Source of the DNA: Methylotenera oryzisoli
GTDB lineage: Bacteria; Pseudomonadota; Gammaproteobacteria; Burkholderiales; Methylophilaceae
Length of the DNA: 64,000 bases
Direction of reading: 5' to 3'
Assembly (NCBI GenBank): GCA_945881735.1
Contig: CAMCVF010000001.1
Location: 62,001 to 126,000 of the forward strand
Positions 47,894 to 57,962 of this stretch are shown here, in pieces (the stretch's first letter is position 1; each line of letters opens with the position of its first letter). The notes below the pieces were generated by a model. The model did not search any database. It was not told the origin of the DNA and saw only the letters and a list, made by a program, of their open reading frames with translations. A program made the translations under genes and the position numbers.

Positions 47894-48442
47894 ATGCAAC
47901 TACCAAACCCAGAAACACTATTAAGTGATATCAGCACCAAAATTCTAGCGCATCTGGCGAATCCTGAATTATCCGAAAATAGTGCGTTAGTCGGCATTCA
48001 TAGTGGTGGCGTTTGGTTAATGCAACGCATTTTAAGTCAACTTAAAACTGCTATTTCTTACGGCACGCTAGATGCCGCATTGTATAGGGATGATTATTCA
48101 CAGCGTGGCTTAAAAGCCGAAATACAGCCATCTAATATTGCATTTAACGTGCAAGATAAACACATTATTTTGATTGACGATATTTTTTACACAGGCCGTA
48201 CCACGCGCGCTGCTATGAATGAGCTTTTTGATTATGGCAGGCCTGCCAGTATCACACTGGCGGTGTTGATTAATCGCGGTGGCGCACAACTACCTATTAA
48301 GCCACAAATTGTAGGTGCAGAAATTCTGCTTAGATCCAATCAGAGCTTGCAGTTATCGCAAGATACCAGAGGCAAATTACATTTAAGCCTAGAAACTGAC
48401 GATATGTCAGCAACAAACGATTTAAAGGCAAGCAATGTATAA
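47894..48442 (+). CDS. pyrR: PyrR: uracil phosphoribosyltransferase / pyr regulator
   Basis: A 182-residue type I phosphoribosyltransferase with the PRPP-binding loop [16 protein letters not shown]. In Gram-positive bacteria PyrR binds pyr mRNA to attenuate transcription; in proteobacteria the protein is common next to pyrB, but the RNA-binding role is not established. I see no attenuator stem-loop between ruvX and pyrR. It overlaps pyrB by 8 bases. Confidence 0.93.
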   Translation: MQLPNPETLLSDISTKILAHLANPELSENSALVGIHSGGVWLMQRILSQLKTAISYGTLDAALYRDDYSQRGLKAEIQPSNIAFNVQDKHIILIDDIFYTGRTTRAAMNELFDYGRPASITLAVLINRGGAQLPIKPQIVGAEILLRSNQSLQLSQDTRGKLHLSLETDDMSATNDLKASNV

Positions 48443-49388
48443 CCCGCAACTAGACTCTGATGGCAATCTAAAGCACTTGCTGACTATTGAAGGCTTACCA
48501 AAGCGTATTTTGAATCAAATTTTAGATACGGCTGAAACATTTGTAGGTGTGGCAGAGCGCGATATTAAAAAAGTGCCATTGTTACGTGGTAAAACCGTGT
48601 GCAATATCTTCTTTGAAAACAGCACCCGCACCCGCACTACCTTTGAAATCGCAGCCAAGCGCTTATCAGCCGATGTGCTTAATCTTAATGTTGGTACATC
48701 AAGCCAATCTAAAGGTGAAACCATTCTAGATACGGTGGATAATTTAATCGCCATGCACGCTGATATGTTTGTGGTACGCCACGCGCAAAGCGGTGCAGCG
48801 CATTTTATTGCCCAGCATGTGCGTGACAATATTAGCGTGATTAATGCAGGAGATGGTCGCCATGCGCACCCAACGCAGGGTTTGTTGGATGTATTTACCA
48901 TCCGCCGCTACAAGCCTGATATGCATAATTTGCGCATAGCTTTAGTGGGTGATGTGTTGCACTCAAGGGTGGCAAGAAGCGAAATTCATGCGCTTACTAC
49001 TTTAGGTGTACCAGAAGTGCGCGTGATTGCCCCTAAAACATTATTGCCAACTGGCATTGAAAAAATGGGCGTGCAAGTGTTTCACGATCTAAAAGCCGGC
49101 TTAAAAGATGTAGATGTGATTATGATGTTGCGCCTGCAAAACGAACGTATGAGTGGCGCAATGCTGCCTAGCGCACAAGAATATTTTAAAACCTTCGGCT
49201 TAACCCAAGAAAAACTCAAACTTGCTAAGCCAGATGCCATTGTAATGCACCCGGGGCCTATGAATCGCGGCGTAGAAATTGACTCTAGCGTAGCAGATGG
49301 CAGCCAATCGGTGATTTTACCGCAAGTGACATATGGTATTGCGGTGCGGATGGCGGTGATGGCAATGCTTGCCGGGGGTACAGCATGA
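48435..49388 (+). CDS. pyrB: Aspartate carbamoyltransferase catalytic subunit
   Basis: Catalyses carbamoyl phosphate plus aspartate to carbamoyl aspartate in pyrimidine synthesis. 317 residues; carbamoyl-phosphate site [12 protein letters not shown], plus HPTQGLLD and [11 protein letters not shown] near the end. No pyrI regulatory gene is adjacent; instead a dihydroorotase-like gene follows with a 4-base overlap, the layout of pyrBC' in pseudomonads and betaproteobacteria where both chains form one dodecameric ATCase. Confidence 0.97.
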   Translation: MYNPQLDSDGNLKHLLTIEGLPKRILNQILDTAETFVGVAERDIKKVPLLRGKTVCNIFFENSTRTRTTFEIAAKRLSADVLNLNVGTSSQSKGETILDTVDNLIAMHADMFVVRHAQSGAAHFIAQHVRDNISVINAGDGRHAHPTQGLLDVFTIRRYKPDMHNLRIALVGDVLHSRVARSEIHALTTLGVPEVRVIAPKTLLPTGIEKMGVQVFHDLKAGLKDVDVIMMLRLQNERMSGAMLPSAQEYFKTFGLTQEKLKLAKPDAIVMHPGPMNRGVEIDSSVADGSQSVILPQVTYGIAVRMAVMAMLAGGTA

Positions 49389-50665
49389 AAATTCATATCA
49401 AAAATGGTCATGTGATTGACCCTAAAAATAATATTAATACTAAACAAGATATCTATATCGCGGCGGGTAAAATCTTGGGGGTTGGCAATAAACCAGCAAA
49501 CTTTGCCCCTAATCAAACCATTGATGCAGAAGGCTTAATTATAAGCCCAGGCTTTGTAGATTTAAGTGCACGCTTGCGCGAACCAGGCTCAGAATATTCA
49601 GCCACTTTGGTGAGTGAGTTACATGCCGCGGCCGCAGGTGGTGTTACCAGTATTGCCTGCACGCCAGACACACAACCCGTACTAGATGAACCTGGCTTGG
49701 TTGAGATGCTTAAATATCGTGCTAGGCAAATCAACCTTGCTAACGTTTATCCGCTTGGTGCCTTAACACGGCAGCTAAATGGCAAACTGCTCACAGAAAT
49801 GTGCAAGTTAACAGAGGCTGGTTGCGTAGGTTTTAGCCAAGCCGATAGCTCCATTACCGATACCCAAGTGCTTTGGCGTGCTTGCGAATATGCGGCTACA
49901 TTTGGCTACACCTTATTTTTGCGTGCTCAAGACGAATATTTGGCCAAAAATGGTGTGGCGCATGACGGCGAAATGGCTAGCAGGCTTGGTTTAAAAGGTA
50001 TTCCAGCGGCAGCAGAAGGCTTGGCCATTGCCAGTATCTTAAGAATTGCTCAAGAAACCAATACCAAAATTCATCTGTGCCGATTATCAACCGCGGAAGG
50101 GGTCGCGTTGGTACGCGATGCCAAAAAGCAGGGCATACAAGTCACGGCCGATGTAAGCGCGCAGCACTTGCATTTAACCGATTTTGACATAGGTTATTTT
50201 AATACTCATGCCAATTTAAAACCGCCACTACGAAGCCAGCGCGATAAAGATGCTCTGTGCGCTGGACTGAAGGATGGCACCATTGATGCCGTTTGCTCTG
50301 ACCATACGCCAGTGAACGATGATGCAAAACTATTGCCTTTTGCTGAAGCCGAAGCTGGGGCCACTGGCTTAGAATTACTGTTACCACTCGCATTAAAATG
50401 GGCTAGCCAACATAAATTATCGGTTTTGGATGCGATTAGCAAAATCACTAGCCAGTCAGCCGCAATATTAGGCATAACAGGCGGCAATCTTTCAATTGGC
50501 AGCGATGCCGATATAGCCATATTCGACCCAGAACAAGTATGGACAGTTACACCAAACCAATTGGTTAGCCAAGGCAAAAATACTCCCTTTTTGGGCATAG
50601 AAATGATGGGGAAAGTGCAATATACTTTATTGCACGGACAAATCACCTATCAAGCAAACCTCTAG
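49385..50665 (+). CDS. pyrX: Dihydroorotase-like protein PyrC' (probably inactive)
   Basis: A 426-residue amidohydrolase of the dihydroorotase type I fold. The metal-binding HxH of active enzymes is replaced by SAR (residues 61-63 in [10 protein letters not shown]), and another ligand position reads Arg in HLCRLST instead of His; TLFLRAQDE also lacks the expected His. The CSDHTP Asp is still present. These losses match the pseudomonad PyrC' scaffold that is needed to hold PyrB, not to catalyse. It overlaps pyrB by 4 bases. An active pyrC must exist elsewhere. Confidence 0.92.
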   Translation: MKIHIKNGHVIDPKNNINTKQDIYIAAGKILGVGNKPANFAPNQTIDAEGLIISPGFVDLSARLREPGSEYSATLVSELHAAAAGGVTSIACTPDTQPVLDEPGLVEMLKYRARQINLANVYPLGALTRQLNGKLLTEMCKLTEAGCVGFSQADSSITDTQVLWRACEYAATFGYTLFLRAQDEYLAKNGVAHDGEMASRLGLKGIPAAAEGLAIASILRIAQETNTKIHLCRLSTAEGVALVRDAKKQGIQVTADVSAQHLHLTDFDIGYFNTHANLKPPLRSQRDKDALCAGLKDGTIDAVCSDHTPVNDDAKLLPFAEAEAGATGLELLLPLALKWASQHKLSVLDAISKITSQSAAILGITGGNLSIGSDADIAIFDPEQVWTVTPNQLVSQGKNTPFLGIEMMGKVQYTLLHGQITYQANL

Positions 50666-50809
50666 TCGTCAACATTTTGGATAATGTTAAGTTTTATGTT
50701 TAGGAACAGTTCGGCCTGATAACTACTTGACGTTTCTATAAAAAGGGCCGATAGACACCACAGTGTTGTAAGGTTTCGATGCAACTATTAGGTTAGTTGC
50801 GATTGTTGA

Positions 50810-51001
50810 TTGGCTAAAACACATCCTAAATCTAAAGCAATACTTTCTGGTTATCGTAATCCAAAAGGCAACCAAATCTCTAATGAAGCCTAAGCAAAAT
50901 AACGGGCTGAATCAGTAGAAGATACTTTGGAAGATGCTAGATTTGACGAAGAAAGAATCGATAAACGCAAACCACGGAGCGTATATGGCGGCTCCTATTA
51001 A
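50810..51001 (+). pseudogene. Short decayed reading frame of unknown family
   Basis: In the 446-base pyrC'/pilU gap the + strand reads (from a TTG) AKTHPKSKAILSGYRN, then PKGNQISNEA, stop, AK, stop, then RAESVEDTLEDARFDEERI and KRKPRSVYGGSY before a TAA. Two in-frame stops (50891 and 50900) lie close together. The charge pattern looks like a real small protein, but I know no family. 50666-50809 and 51002-51068 show no gene. Confidence 0.35.
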
Positions 51002-51068
51002 GCAGAGGCGAGAGGCGTAGAGGTTTCTGTTGAGTAATCAATTTCTCTACTTAAACTTCTAGCCGTTA

Positions 51069-51100
51069 AAAATGCCTATGTATGCATCGGCATTTTATTT
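51069..51100. terminator. Bidirectional terminator between pyrC' and pilU
   Basis: AAAATGCC/GGCATTTT (8 bp) with a 12-base loop and AT-rich T-containing flanks lies between the convergent pyr cluster and pilU, 12 bases beyond the pilU stop. It can serve both strands. Confidence 0.65.
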
Positions 51101-51111
51101 ATTTATTAACT

Positions 51112-52248
51112 TTACACAATGCCTAAATGATCTAAACCAGAAGATACATCTTTATCATGCGCACCTTTTCCGTGCAGTTTAATTTTAAGTCGTATGTCGT
51201 TGACTGAGTCAGCATTTTTAAGCGCATCTTCGTAACTAATTGTACCCGATTCATGCAGATCGAATAAAGCTTGGTCGAATGTTTGCATACCAATTTCGCG
51301 CGAACGGCCAATAATCTCTTTAATTTCATGCACATCGCCTTTAAAGATTAAATCAGAAATCAATGGCGAATTAATCATAATCTCAATCGCTGCCGCGCGG
51401 CCAATACCATTAACCTTAGGAATCAAACGTTGTGAAATAAACGCACGCGTATTCAGTGACAAATCCATTAACAGCTGATGTCGCCGCTCTTCTGGGAAGA
51501 AGTTAATAATACGATCCAGCGCTTGGTTGGTGCTGTTAGCGTGCAAAGTTGCCATGCATAAGTGGCCCGTTTCTGCGAAAGCAATCGCATAATCCATGGT
51601 TTCGCGATCGCGGATTTCGCCAATCAGAATCACATCAGGTGCTTGGCGCAGCGTATTTTTAAGCGCAATATGCCAATTCTCAGTATCTACACCCACTTCC
51701 CGTTGGGTGATAATGCAGTTTTTATGATCGTGCACAAACTCAACCGGGTCTTCTATAGTAATAATATGGCCATAGCTATTTTCATTGCGATAGCCAATCA
51801 TAGCTGCTAAAGAAGTAGATTTACCAGAGCCTGTACCGCCCACAAAAATCACCAAACCACGCTTGGCCATGGCAATATCTTTTAATATTTCGGGCAAGCC
51901 TAAATCTTCAAATTTAGGGATTTTGGTGGCAATGGTCCTAAATACCAAACCCACAGAACCGCGTTGTACAAAGGCATTCACCCTAAAACGCGCCACACTT
52001 GGCAAACCAATAGCAAAGTTACATTCGTTGGTGGCATCAAACTCTGATGCTTGCTTATCATTCATTATAGATCGAGCAATTTCCCGTGCTTGTTGCGCTG
52101 ATAATACTTGCTGGCTGATGGGTGTCATTTTGCCATCAATCTTCATTGCTGGCGGAAAGCCCGCGGTAATGAACATATCCGAGGCTTTTTTGACAATCAT
52201 TAAGCGCAATAAGTCAAATACGAACTTTTCAGCCTGGCCTTTTTCCAT
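51112..52248 (-). CDS. pilU: Type IV pilus retraction-associated ATPase PilU
   Basis: Hexameric ATPase of the PilT/PilU group, 378 residues, cytoplasmic at the base of the type IV pilus. Walker A GGTGSGKST (137-145), Walker B DVILIGEIRD, and the His-box segment GHLCMATLH are present. It lacks the AIRNLIRE motif of PilT (reads LISDLIFKGDVHEI), as PilU does. It lies 41 bases downstream of pilT and works with it in pilus retraction. Confidence 0.94.
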   Translation of the reverse strand: MEKGQAEKFVFDLLRLMIVKKASDMFITAGFPPAMKIDGKMTPISQQVLSAQQAREIARSIMNDKQASEFDATNECNFAIGLPSVARFRVNAFVQRGSVGLVFRTIATKIPKFEDLGLPEILKDIAMAKRGLVIFVGGTGSGKSTSLAAMIGYRNENSYGHIITIEDPVEFVHDHKNCIITQREVGVDTENWHIALKNTLRQAPDVILIGEIRDRETMDYAIAFAETGHLCMATLHANSTNQALDRIINFFPEERRHQLLMDLSLNTRAFISQRLIPKVNGIGRAAAIEIMINSPLISDLIFKGDVHEIKEIIGRSREIGMQTFDQALFDLHESGTISYEDALKNADSVNDIRLKIKLHGKGAHDKDVSSGLDHLGIV

Positions 52249-52289
52249 TATTAATTCCTAGTATTATCTATTAATATTACTGTCAATTT

Positions 52290-53333
52290 TTAGCCAATAA
52301 TTGAATCTTTATTGGATGCTTTGCTACGTGCCTCGTTAGCTGAAATAATATTACGGCGCACTAAATCTTGCAGATTTTGATCCAGTGTTTGCATGCCAAT
52401 ATTTTGGCCTGTTTGAATCGCCGAATACATTTGCGCTACTTTATTTTCACGAATCAAGTTACGAATAGCGGGTGTACCAATCATAATTTCATGCGCCGCC
52501 ACACGGCCTTGCTCATCTTTAGTTTTACACAAAGTTTGCGAAATCACAGAGCGCAGTGACTCAGACAGCATTGACCGCACCATTTCTTTTTCTGCCGCTG
52601 GGAACACATCCACAATACGGTCTACTGTTTTAGCAGCAGAGCTGGTATGCAAAGTACCAAATACCAAGTGACCTGTTTCCGCGGCACTTAGCGCCAAGCG
52701 AATCGTTTCCAAATCGCGCATCTCGCCCACTAGAATCACATCAGGGTCTTCACGCAACGCAGAGCGCAAGGCATTTTGGAATGATAGGGTGTGAGGCCCT
52801 ACTTCACGCTGATTAATCAGACATTTTTTAGAGGTATGCACAAATTCGATTGGGTCTTCTACCGTTAAAATATGGCCCATTTCGTTTTCGTTAATATAAT
52901 CTACCATAGCCGCCAAGGTTGTGGATTTGCCTGAACCAGTCGGCCCTGTGACCAGCACAATGCCACGCGGTGTATTGGCAATTTCTTTAAAAATCGCCGG
53001 GCAATTCAGTTGCTCTAGCGTTAAAATTTTAGAAGGAATGGTCCTGAAAACGGCGCCAGAACCACGATTATGATTAAACGCATTAACGCGGAAGCGCGCT
53101 AAATTAGGGATTTCGAATGAAAAGTCACATTCCAGTGTTTCTTCATACACTTTGCGTTGGACATCGTTCATGATGTCGTACACCATGCCACGTACTTGAG
53201 TGTGATCAAGCGCGGGAACATTAATTTTGCGAATGTCACCATGCACACGAATCATAGGGGGCAAGCCTGCTGAAAGATGCAAATCCGATGCTTTATTCTT
53301 AACCGAAAAGACCAGTAAATCTGAAATATCCAC
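52290..53333 (-). CDS. pilT: Type IV pilus retraction ATPase PilT
   Basis: Retraction motor of type IV pili, 347 residues. Walker A GPTGSGKST (130-138), Walker B DVILVGEMRD, GHLVFGTLH, and the PilT-specific C-terminal motif AIRNLIREN are all intact. It is the first gene of pilT-pilU and lies back to back with yggS (100 bases), the divergent arrangement found in Pseudomonas and many betaproteobacteria. Confidence 0.96.
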   Translation of the reverse strand: MDISDLLVFSVKNKASDLHLSAGLPPMIRVHGDIRKINVPALDHTQVRGMVYDIMNDVQRKVYEETLECDFSFEIPNLARFRVNAFNHNRGSGAVFRTIPSKILTLEQLNCPAIFKEIANTPRGIVLVTGPTGSGKSTTLAAMVDYINENEMGHILTVEDPIEFVHTSKKCLINQREVGPHTLSFQNALRSALREDPDVILVGEMRDLETIRLALSAAETGHLVFGTLHTSSAAKTVDRIVDVFPAAEKEMVRSMLSESLRSVISQTLCKTKDEQGRVAAHEIMIGTPAIRNLIRENKVAQMYSAIQTGQNIGMQTLDQNLQDLVRRNIISANEARSKASNKDSIIG

Positions 53334-53433
53334 GTGCGGCTCCTGCTATAATATAGACTTGCATTAGCGTTTAATCAATAAATTATCACTATTAATAAGT
53401 TACATTAAAAAAATTACTTAAACTATTTGAATT

Positions 53434-54126
53434 ATGACCATAATTGCGGATTCCTTGCAAGAGATTCAAGTAAAAATTCATACGGCTTTACGCTCTGCAA
53501 ATCGCCAAGATACTTTACAACTGTTAGCCGTTAGCAAGGCACAAACAGCTGATAAATTGCGCGAAGCATATTTGAGCGGCCAGCGTTTGTTTGGTGAAAA
53601 CTATTTGCAAGAGGCTATTTGTAAGCAAGAGCAATTAGCTGATTTAAATATTGAATGGCATTTTATTGGTCCAATTCAAAGCAATAAAACGCAACTAATT
53701 GCTCAACATTTTGATTGGGTGCACTCTGTGGATAGGCTTAAAATAGCACAGCGTTTATCGGATGCCAGACCAAGCAAACTAGCCCCGTTGAATATTTGCA
53801 TTCAAATAAATAGTAGCTTTGAAGACACGAAAAGCGGTGCTGATTTAGCCGAAGTGACTACGCTGGCGACTGCCATTAATCAATTACCCAATCTAAAACT
53901 TCGTGGCTTGATGTCGATTCCTGCGCCCGCCAGCGATTACGACAAACAACGTGCACAATTTAAAATTGTGTCAGATACTTTTAACAGTTTAAAGCGGCAG
54001 GGGTTCATTATAGACACTCTATCTATCGGTATGTCCAATGACTATGTTGCTGCGATTCACGAAGGTGCTACTATCATACGTATTGGCTCTGCCTTATTTG
54101 GCGAACGGAAAGTATCAACAACTTAA
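53434..54126 (+). CDS. yggS: YggS-family PLP homeostasis protein
   Basis: A 230-residue single-domain PLP-binding protein (PLPBP/PROSC). The PLP Lys is Lys35 in LLAVSKAQ; FGENYLQEA and SIGMSNDY are conserved blocks that close the PLP pocket. It buffers free PLP and affects amino acid pools; no enzymatic activity is known. It is followed by proC at 28 bases. Confidence 0.95.
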   Translation: MTIIADSLQEIQVKIHTALRSANRQDTLQLLAVSKAQTADKLREAYLSGQRLFGENYLQEAICKQEQLADLNIEWHFIGPIQSNKTQLIAQHFDWVHSVDRLKIAQRLSDARPSKLAPLNICIQINSSFEDTKSGADLAEVTTLATAINQLPNLKLRGLMSIPAPASDYDKQRAQFKIVSDTFNSLKRQGFIIDTLSIGMSNDYVAAIHEGATIIRIGSALFGERKVSTT

Positions 54127-54154
54127 TTAGAACAATAGAATGAGATTACGTTAA

Positions 54155-54970
54155 ATGAAATTGGCTTTTATTGGCGGCGGCAACATGGCACTTGCCTTGA
54201 TACTGGGATTAAAAAAACGAAAAGTCAGCATGTCCAATATCTTGGTGGTGGAACACGATGTGAGCAAATGGCAAGTATTAGAACAGCATGGTGTAAATGT
54301 CAGCGCTGATTTAAGCACTGTTGCCGATTGCAGCACCATTGTATTAGCGATTAAGCCGCAACAATTATCGGCATTGGCAAAAACCTTAACACCGCTACTG
54401 AACGCAACCGAACGGCCCTTGATTATTTCCATTGCAGCAGGCATTCGCTTGATGGATTTAAGCCGCTGGTTGGGCAATTATCCAATTATTGTTCGCGCTA
54501 TGCCCAACACCCCAGCACAGATTCAAGCAGGCGTTACTGGCTTATATGCCATGCCAAGCGTATCTAAAAAACACATCACGCTAGCAGACCAAATATTAAA
54601 AGCGGTTGGCAACACAATTTGGTTGGATTCGGAAGAGAAATTAGATGCGGTTACGGCCATTTCCGGCAGTGGCCCTGCCTACGTATTTTATTTTATAGAA
54701 GCTTTAGAAGCTGCCGCCCTAAACTTAGGTTTAAATGAGCAACAAGCCAAAGAGTTAAGCATTGCCACTTTTAAAGGCGCGAGCTTATTGGCCGATGTCA
54801 GTGCAACGCCGATTGAAACCTTGCGCAAGCAAGTGACATCAAAAGGTGGTACAACAGAACAAGGCGTGTTGAGTTTAGAAAATTCACAAGTAAAACAAGC
54901 TATTATGCTGGCTGCGCAAAAAGCTTGCGAACGCGCCAATACCTTAGGTATTGAATTAGGTAAAGATTAG
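54155..54970 (+). CDS. proC: Pyrroline-5-carboxylate reductase
   Basis: Last step of proline synthesis with NAD(P)H. 271 residues; N-terminal Rossmann motif GGGNMA (near 7-12), NTPAQIQAGVTGLYA, and the C-terminal ISGSGPAY and TSKGGTTEQGV blocks that form the active-site helices. It sits in the conserved yggS-proC-yggT group. Confidence 0.96.
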   Translation: MKLAFIGGGNMALALILGLKKRKVSMSNILVVEHDVSKWQVLEQHGVNVSADLSTVADCSTIVLAIKPQQLSALAKTLTPLLNATERPLIISIAAGIRLMDLSRWLGNYPIIVRAMPNTPAQIQAGVTGLYAMPSVSKKHITLADQILKAVGNTIWLDSEEKLDAVTAISGSGPAYVFYFIEALEAAALNLGLNEQQAKELSIATFKGASLLADVSATPIETLRKQVTSKGGTTEQGVLSLENSQVKQAIMLAAQKACERANTLGIELGKD

Positions 54971-55010
54971 TTTTTAAACTCACCAATATCATTAAAAGGC
55001 TTTTATTAAC

Positions 55011-55586
55011 ATGTTAAGCACCGCGCTACAATTTTTACTGACAACAGTTTTTAATTTACTCACTTTGGTATTTTTATTGCGCTTTTTTATGCAGTATTTA
55101 AGGTCACCATTTAATAACCCATTAGGATTAATGGTAGTTACACTTACCGATTTTGCTGTTAAGCCCGTACGTAGAATCATTCCCAGCTTTAAAAAAATCG
55201 ATTTATCTACTCTGTTTTTGGGGCTAATCACACAGTTAATATTGCAATTTAGCCTACTTTTATTGCGTGACTTTCCTATTTTTGTTGCTGGCGAAACCGC
55301 TTGGCTTAGCTTTATTGGCTTAAGCTTTCTGGGAATTTTGCGCACCGCATTAGATGTGTTTTTTTATGCCATTTTGTTGCAAGTAATTTTAAGCTGGGTA
55401 AATACACGCTCTCCTTTTTCAGGAGTTTTAGATACCTTAACCAGACCGATTCTAAGCCCAATTCGCCGTTTAATTCCCAGCACAAACGGTTTGGATTTTT
55501 CACCATTGGTTGCTTTAATTTTGCTACAGATGGTGAATATTTCGGTATTTAAAACCTTAGAAGTTCAATTATTGTCGCTATTTTAG
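55011..55586 (+). CDS. yggT: YggT-family integral membrane protein
   Basis: A 191-residue membrane protein with two YGGT repeats, each with two hydrophobic helices and a loop of the RRIIPS/RRLIPS type (KPVRRIIPSFKKID and SPIRRLIPSTNGLD). Function is not settled; relatives affect osmotic or pH homeostasis and, in chloroplasts, cytochrome assembly. It follows proC by 40 bases. A short imperfect hairpin lies in the 197-base gap to rng, but no gene is seen there. Confidence 0.9.
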   Translation: MLSTALQFLLTTVFNLLTLVFLLRFFMQYLRSPFNNPLGLMVVTLTDFAVKPVRRIIPSFKKIDLSTLFLGLITQLILQFSLLLLRDFPIFVAGETAWLSFIGLSFLGILRTALDVFFYAILLQVILSWVNTRSPFSGVLDTLTRPILSPIRRLIPSTNGLDFSPLVALILLQMVNISVFKTLEVQLLSLF

Positions 55587-55783
55587 ATTGCGCAGAACAC
55601 ATGAAAATTAAATACTTAACAGTTGTAAACGTAATAAATGTTTACAGTTAATTCTCTTCAGAATCCAGCTTGGCTTTGAGGCAGTTAACCCGCGACCACT
55701 GGATATGTCAAATTTTATTAATAATATGCTCTCTCAACAAAAATGCTTTATCAAGTAACGCCTGCACAAATTAAAATCAATAC

Positions 55784-57244
55784 TTAAATCCAGATAATAT
55801 CAAATGCCTCTTTGGCATATTGGCTATCTGGCTGCAAAGTAACTCGTTTTTTTATAAAGTCTGATAAATTCGCTAAGCTTTGCGATTCTTCATCTTGTAA
55901 CATATCAATCACTTGTGTGCAGGCAATCACTTTGAATTCTTTGGCGTTAAACTGTTTCGATTCGCGCAATAATTCGCGCATAATTTCGTAACAAATGGTT
56001 TGCGCGGTTTTGTGCTCACCACGACCTTGGCACACATTGCAAGTCTCGCAAAGCAAATGCGCCAAGCTTTCCCTAGTACGTTTGCGCGTCATTTCCACTA
56101 GCCCAAGTGAGGTAAATCCATTAACACTAATACGTGCACGGTCAATGCTAACTGCTTTTTTAAGCTCTTCTAAAACGGTTTCGCGCTGTGTGTCGGTATC
56201 CATATCAATAAAATCGATAATGATAATGCCGCCTAAATTTCTTAAACGTAATTGGCGCGCAATGCAATGTACCGCTTCTAGATTGGTTTTATAAATCGTA
56301 TCTGATAAACTTTTGCCGCTAACAAAGCTACCAGTATTTACATCCACTGTAGTTAGCGCTTCGGTTTGATCAAAAATTAAATAGCCGCCTGATTTTAAAT
56401 CGACTTTACGTGCCAGCGCGCGCTTGATTTCAATTTCAATACTATAAAAATCAAAAATTGGCCGCTCACCTTGATAGTGATAAAGCGGATTTACCGCTTT
56501 TGAAACGTATAAATCGGCAAACTCTTTTAGCTGCAAATATGTTTCTTTAGAATCAACTCGAATACTGACTGTTTGGTCATTGACCACATCGCGCAAAATG
56601 CGTCGCGGCAGGCTTAAATCGTAAAAAACCAATGAGCGCTCACCTGCCGATTGACTATCCACCTGAATCTTCGCCCATACTTTTTGCAAGTAATCGATAT
56701 CGGCTAACAGCTCAGCATCACTCGCGGTTTCTGACATGGTGCGAATAATAAAGCCACCAGAACGTTTCTCTGGCAACAACCCAAGTAGGCGATTACGCAA
56801 CATTTCGCGCTCTTCTTCATCTTCAATCCGTTGCGAAACGCCAATATGATCTTGATGCGGCAAAAATACCAAAAAGCGCCCTGCAATACTCACTTCAGTG
56901 GTCAAGCGCGCGCCTTTCGTGCCAATAGGCTCTTTAATCACTTGCACGATGATCGATTGCCCTTCACGCAGTACATCTTGAATCAAGCGCTCCGTAGGCG
57001 GCTCTCCGTCAATATGACATTCCATAATATCTGCCACATGCAAAAAAGCCGCGCGCTGTAAGCCAATTTCCACAAAAGCCGATTGCATGCCAGGCAGTAC
57101 CCGGCACACTTTGCCGCGATAAACATTTCCCACAATGCCTAGTGAAGAGCTACGCTCAATGTGTAACTCTTGCGCGATGCCCTGCTCTAACACGGCCACG
57201 CGCGTTTCTTGTGGCGTTACATTGATTAAAATTTCTTGTCCCAA
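55784..57244 (-). CDS. rng: Ribonuclease G
   Basis: Endoribonuclease of the RNase E/G family that matures the 16S 5' end and degrades some mRNAs. 486 residues, the RNase G length without an RNase E tail. An S1 domain is at about 38-120, the catalytic Asp pair region is at IIIDFIDMD, and the zinc-link CETCNVCQGRG is visible. It is preceded by maf at 34 bases, as in E. coli (maf/yhdE-rng). Confidence 0.95.
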   Translation of the reverse strand: MGQEILINVTPQETRVAVLEQGIAQELHIERSSSLGIVGNVYRGKVCRVLPGMQSAFVEIGLQRAAFLHVADIMECHIDGEPPTERLIQDVLREGQSIIVQVIKEPIGTKGARLTTEVSIAGRFLVFLPHQDHIGVSQRIEDEEEREMLRNRLLGLLPEKRSGGFIIRTMSETASDAELLADIDYLQKVWAKIQVDSQSAGERSLVFYDLSLPRRILRDVVNDQTVSIRVDSKETYLQLKEFADLYVSKAVNPLYHYQGERPIFDFYSIEIEIKRALARKVDLKSGGYLIFDQTEALTTVDVNTGSFVSGKSLSDTIYKTNLEAVHCIARQLRLRNLGGIIIIDFIDMDTDTQRETVLEELKKAVSIDRARISVNGFTSLGLVEMTRKRTRESLAHLLCETCNVCQGRGEHKTAQTICYEIMRELLRESKQFNAKEFKVIACTQVIDMLQDEESQSLANLSDFIKKRVTLQPDSQYAKEAFDIIWI

Positions 57245-57278
57245 TTTGTTACCTTGTTTTCTTATTTAACTATTATAT

Positions 57279-57863
57279 TTAAAAGCCAAACCTTTTAAGC
57301 AGCATGAATGTTTCATGCACAGGCAAACCCATCACACCACTATAACTGCCATCAATTCGTTTAATCCAATTACCCGCTAAACCCTGTATGGCATAACTAC
57401 CCGCTTTGTCTTTATGATCTTTAGTAGCAATGTACGCTGCTATCATAGCATCGCTGAGCGGCATCATCTCCACCAATGTAGTGTTTAGCGCCAACTCAAT
57501 TTGCTGATTAAACATCACAGCTACTGCCGTATGAACTTGATGTTGTGTACCAGATAATTTTTTAAGCATTTCCGCAGCGTCTGCATCATCTTCTGGTTTG
57601 CCAAAAATACTATCTCTTAGTGCAACTGCAGTATCGGCTGCCAAAATGGGCATTTCAGCTTGCTTTGCGTTTAATTGCCCTTTAATGACTAGCGCCTTTT
57701 GTTTCGCCAAGCGCAATACATAATCGCTTGGCGATTCATTATCCAATTGCGATTCATCAATATCAGCAGGCATCACTACGCAATTAATACCCATTTGCAT
57801 TAAAATGGTCGCTCGGCGAGGGCTTTGTGAAGCTAATATGATTTTTTGAATATTTATCTGCAT
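57279..57863 (-). CDS. Maf-family nucleoside triphosphate pyrophosphatase
   Basis: A 194-residue house-cleaning enzyme that hydrolyses dTTP, UTP and modified pyrimidine nucleotides (YhdE subfamily). Landmarks SQSPRRATILMQMG at the N-terminus, AADTAV in the middle, and AIQGLAGNWIKRIDGSYSGVMGLP near the end (the last as a landmark only). It is upstream of rng. marC is divergent, 99 bases away. Confidence 0.93.
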   Translation of the reverse strand: MQINIQKIILASQSPRRATILMQMGINCVVMPADIDESQLDNESPSDYVLRLAKQKALVIKGQLNAKQAEMPILAADTAVALRDSIFGKPEDDADAAEMLKKLSGTQHQVHTAVAVMFNQQIELALNTTLVEMMPLSDAMIAAYIATKDHKDKAGSYAIQGLAGNWIKRIDGSYSGVMGLPVHETFMLLKRFGF

Positions 57864-57962
57864 TGCGTTGCTCTTAATTGTTTACTATAAAATTATTTAA
57901 AACCATACTAACAAAGCTATGCTTGCTTACAAACCTTAACCTGTCAATTATGAGTAAAATTC

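Noticed and set aside
55617-55652. Terminator between yggT and rng
   Set aside because: TGTAAAC/GTTTACA pairs for only 7 bases with a mismatched base region and no T-run.
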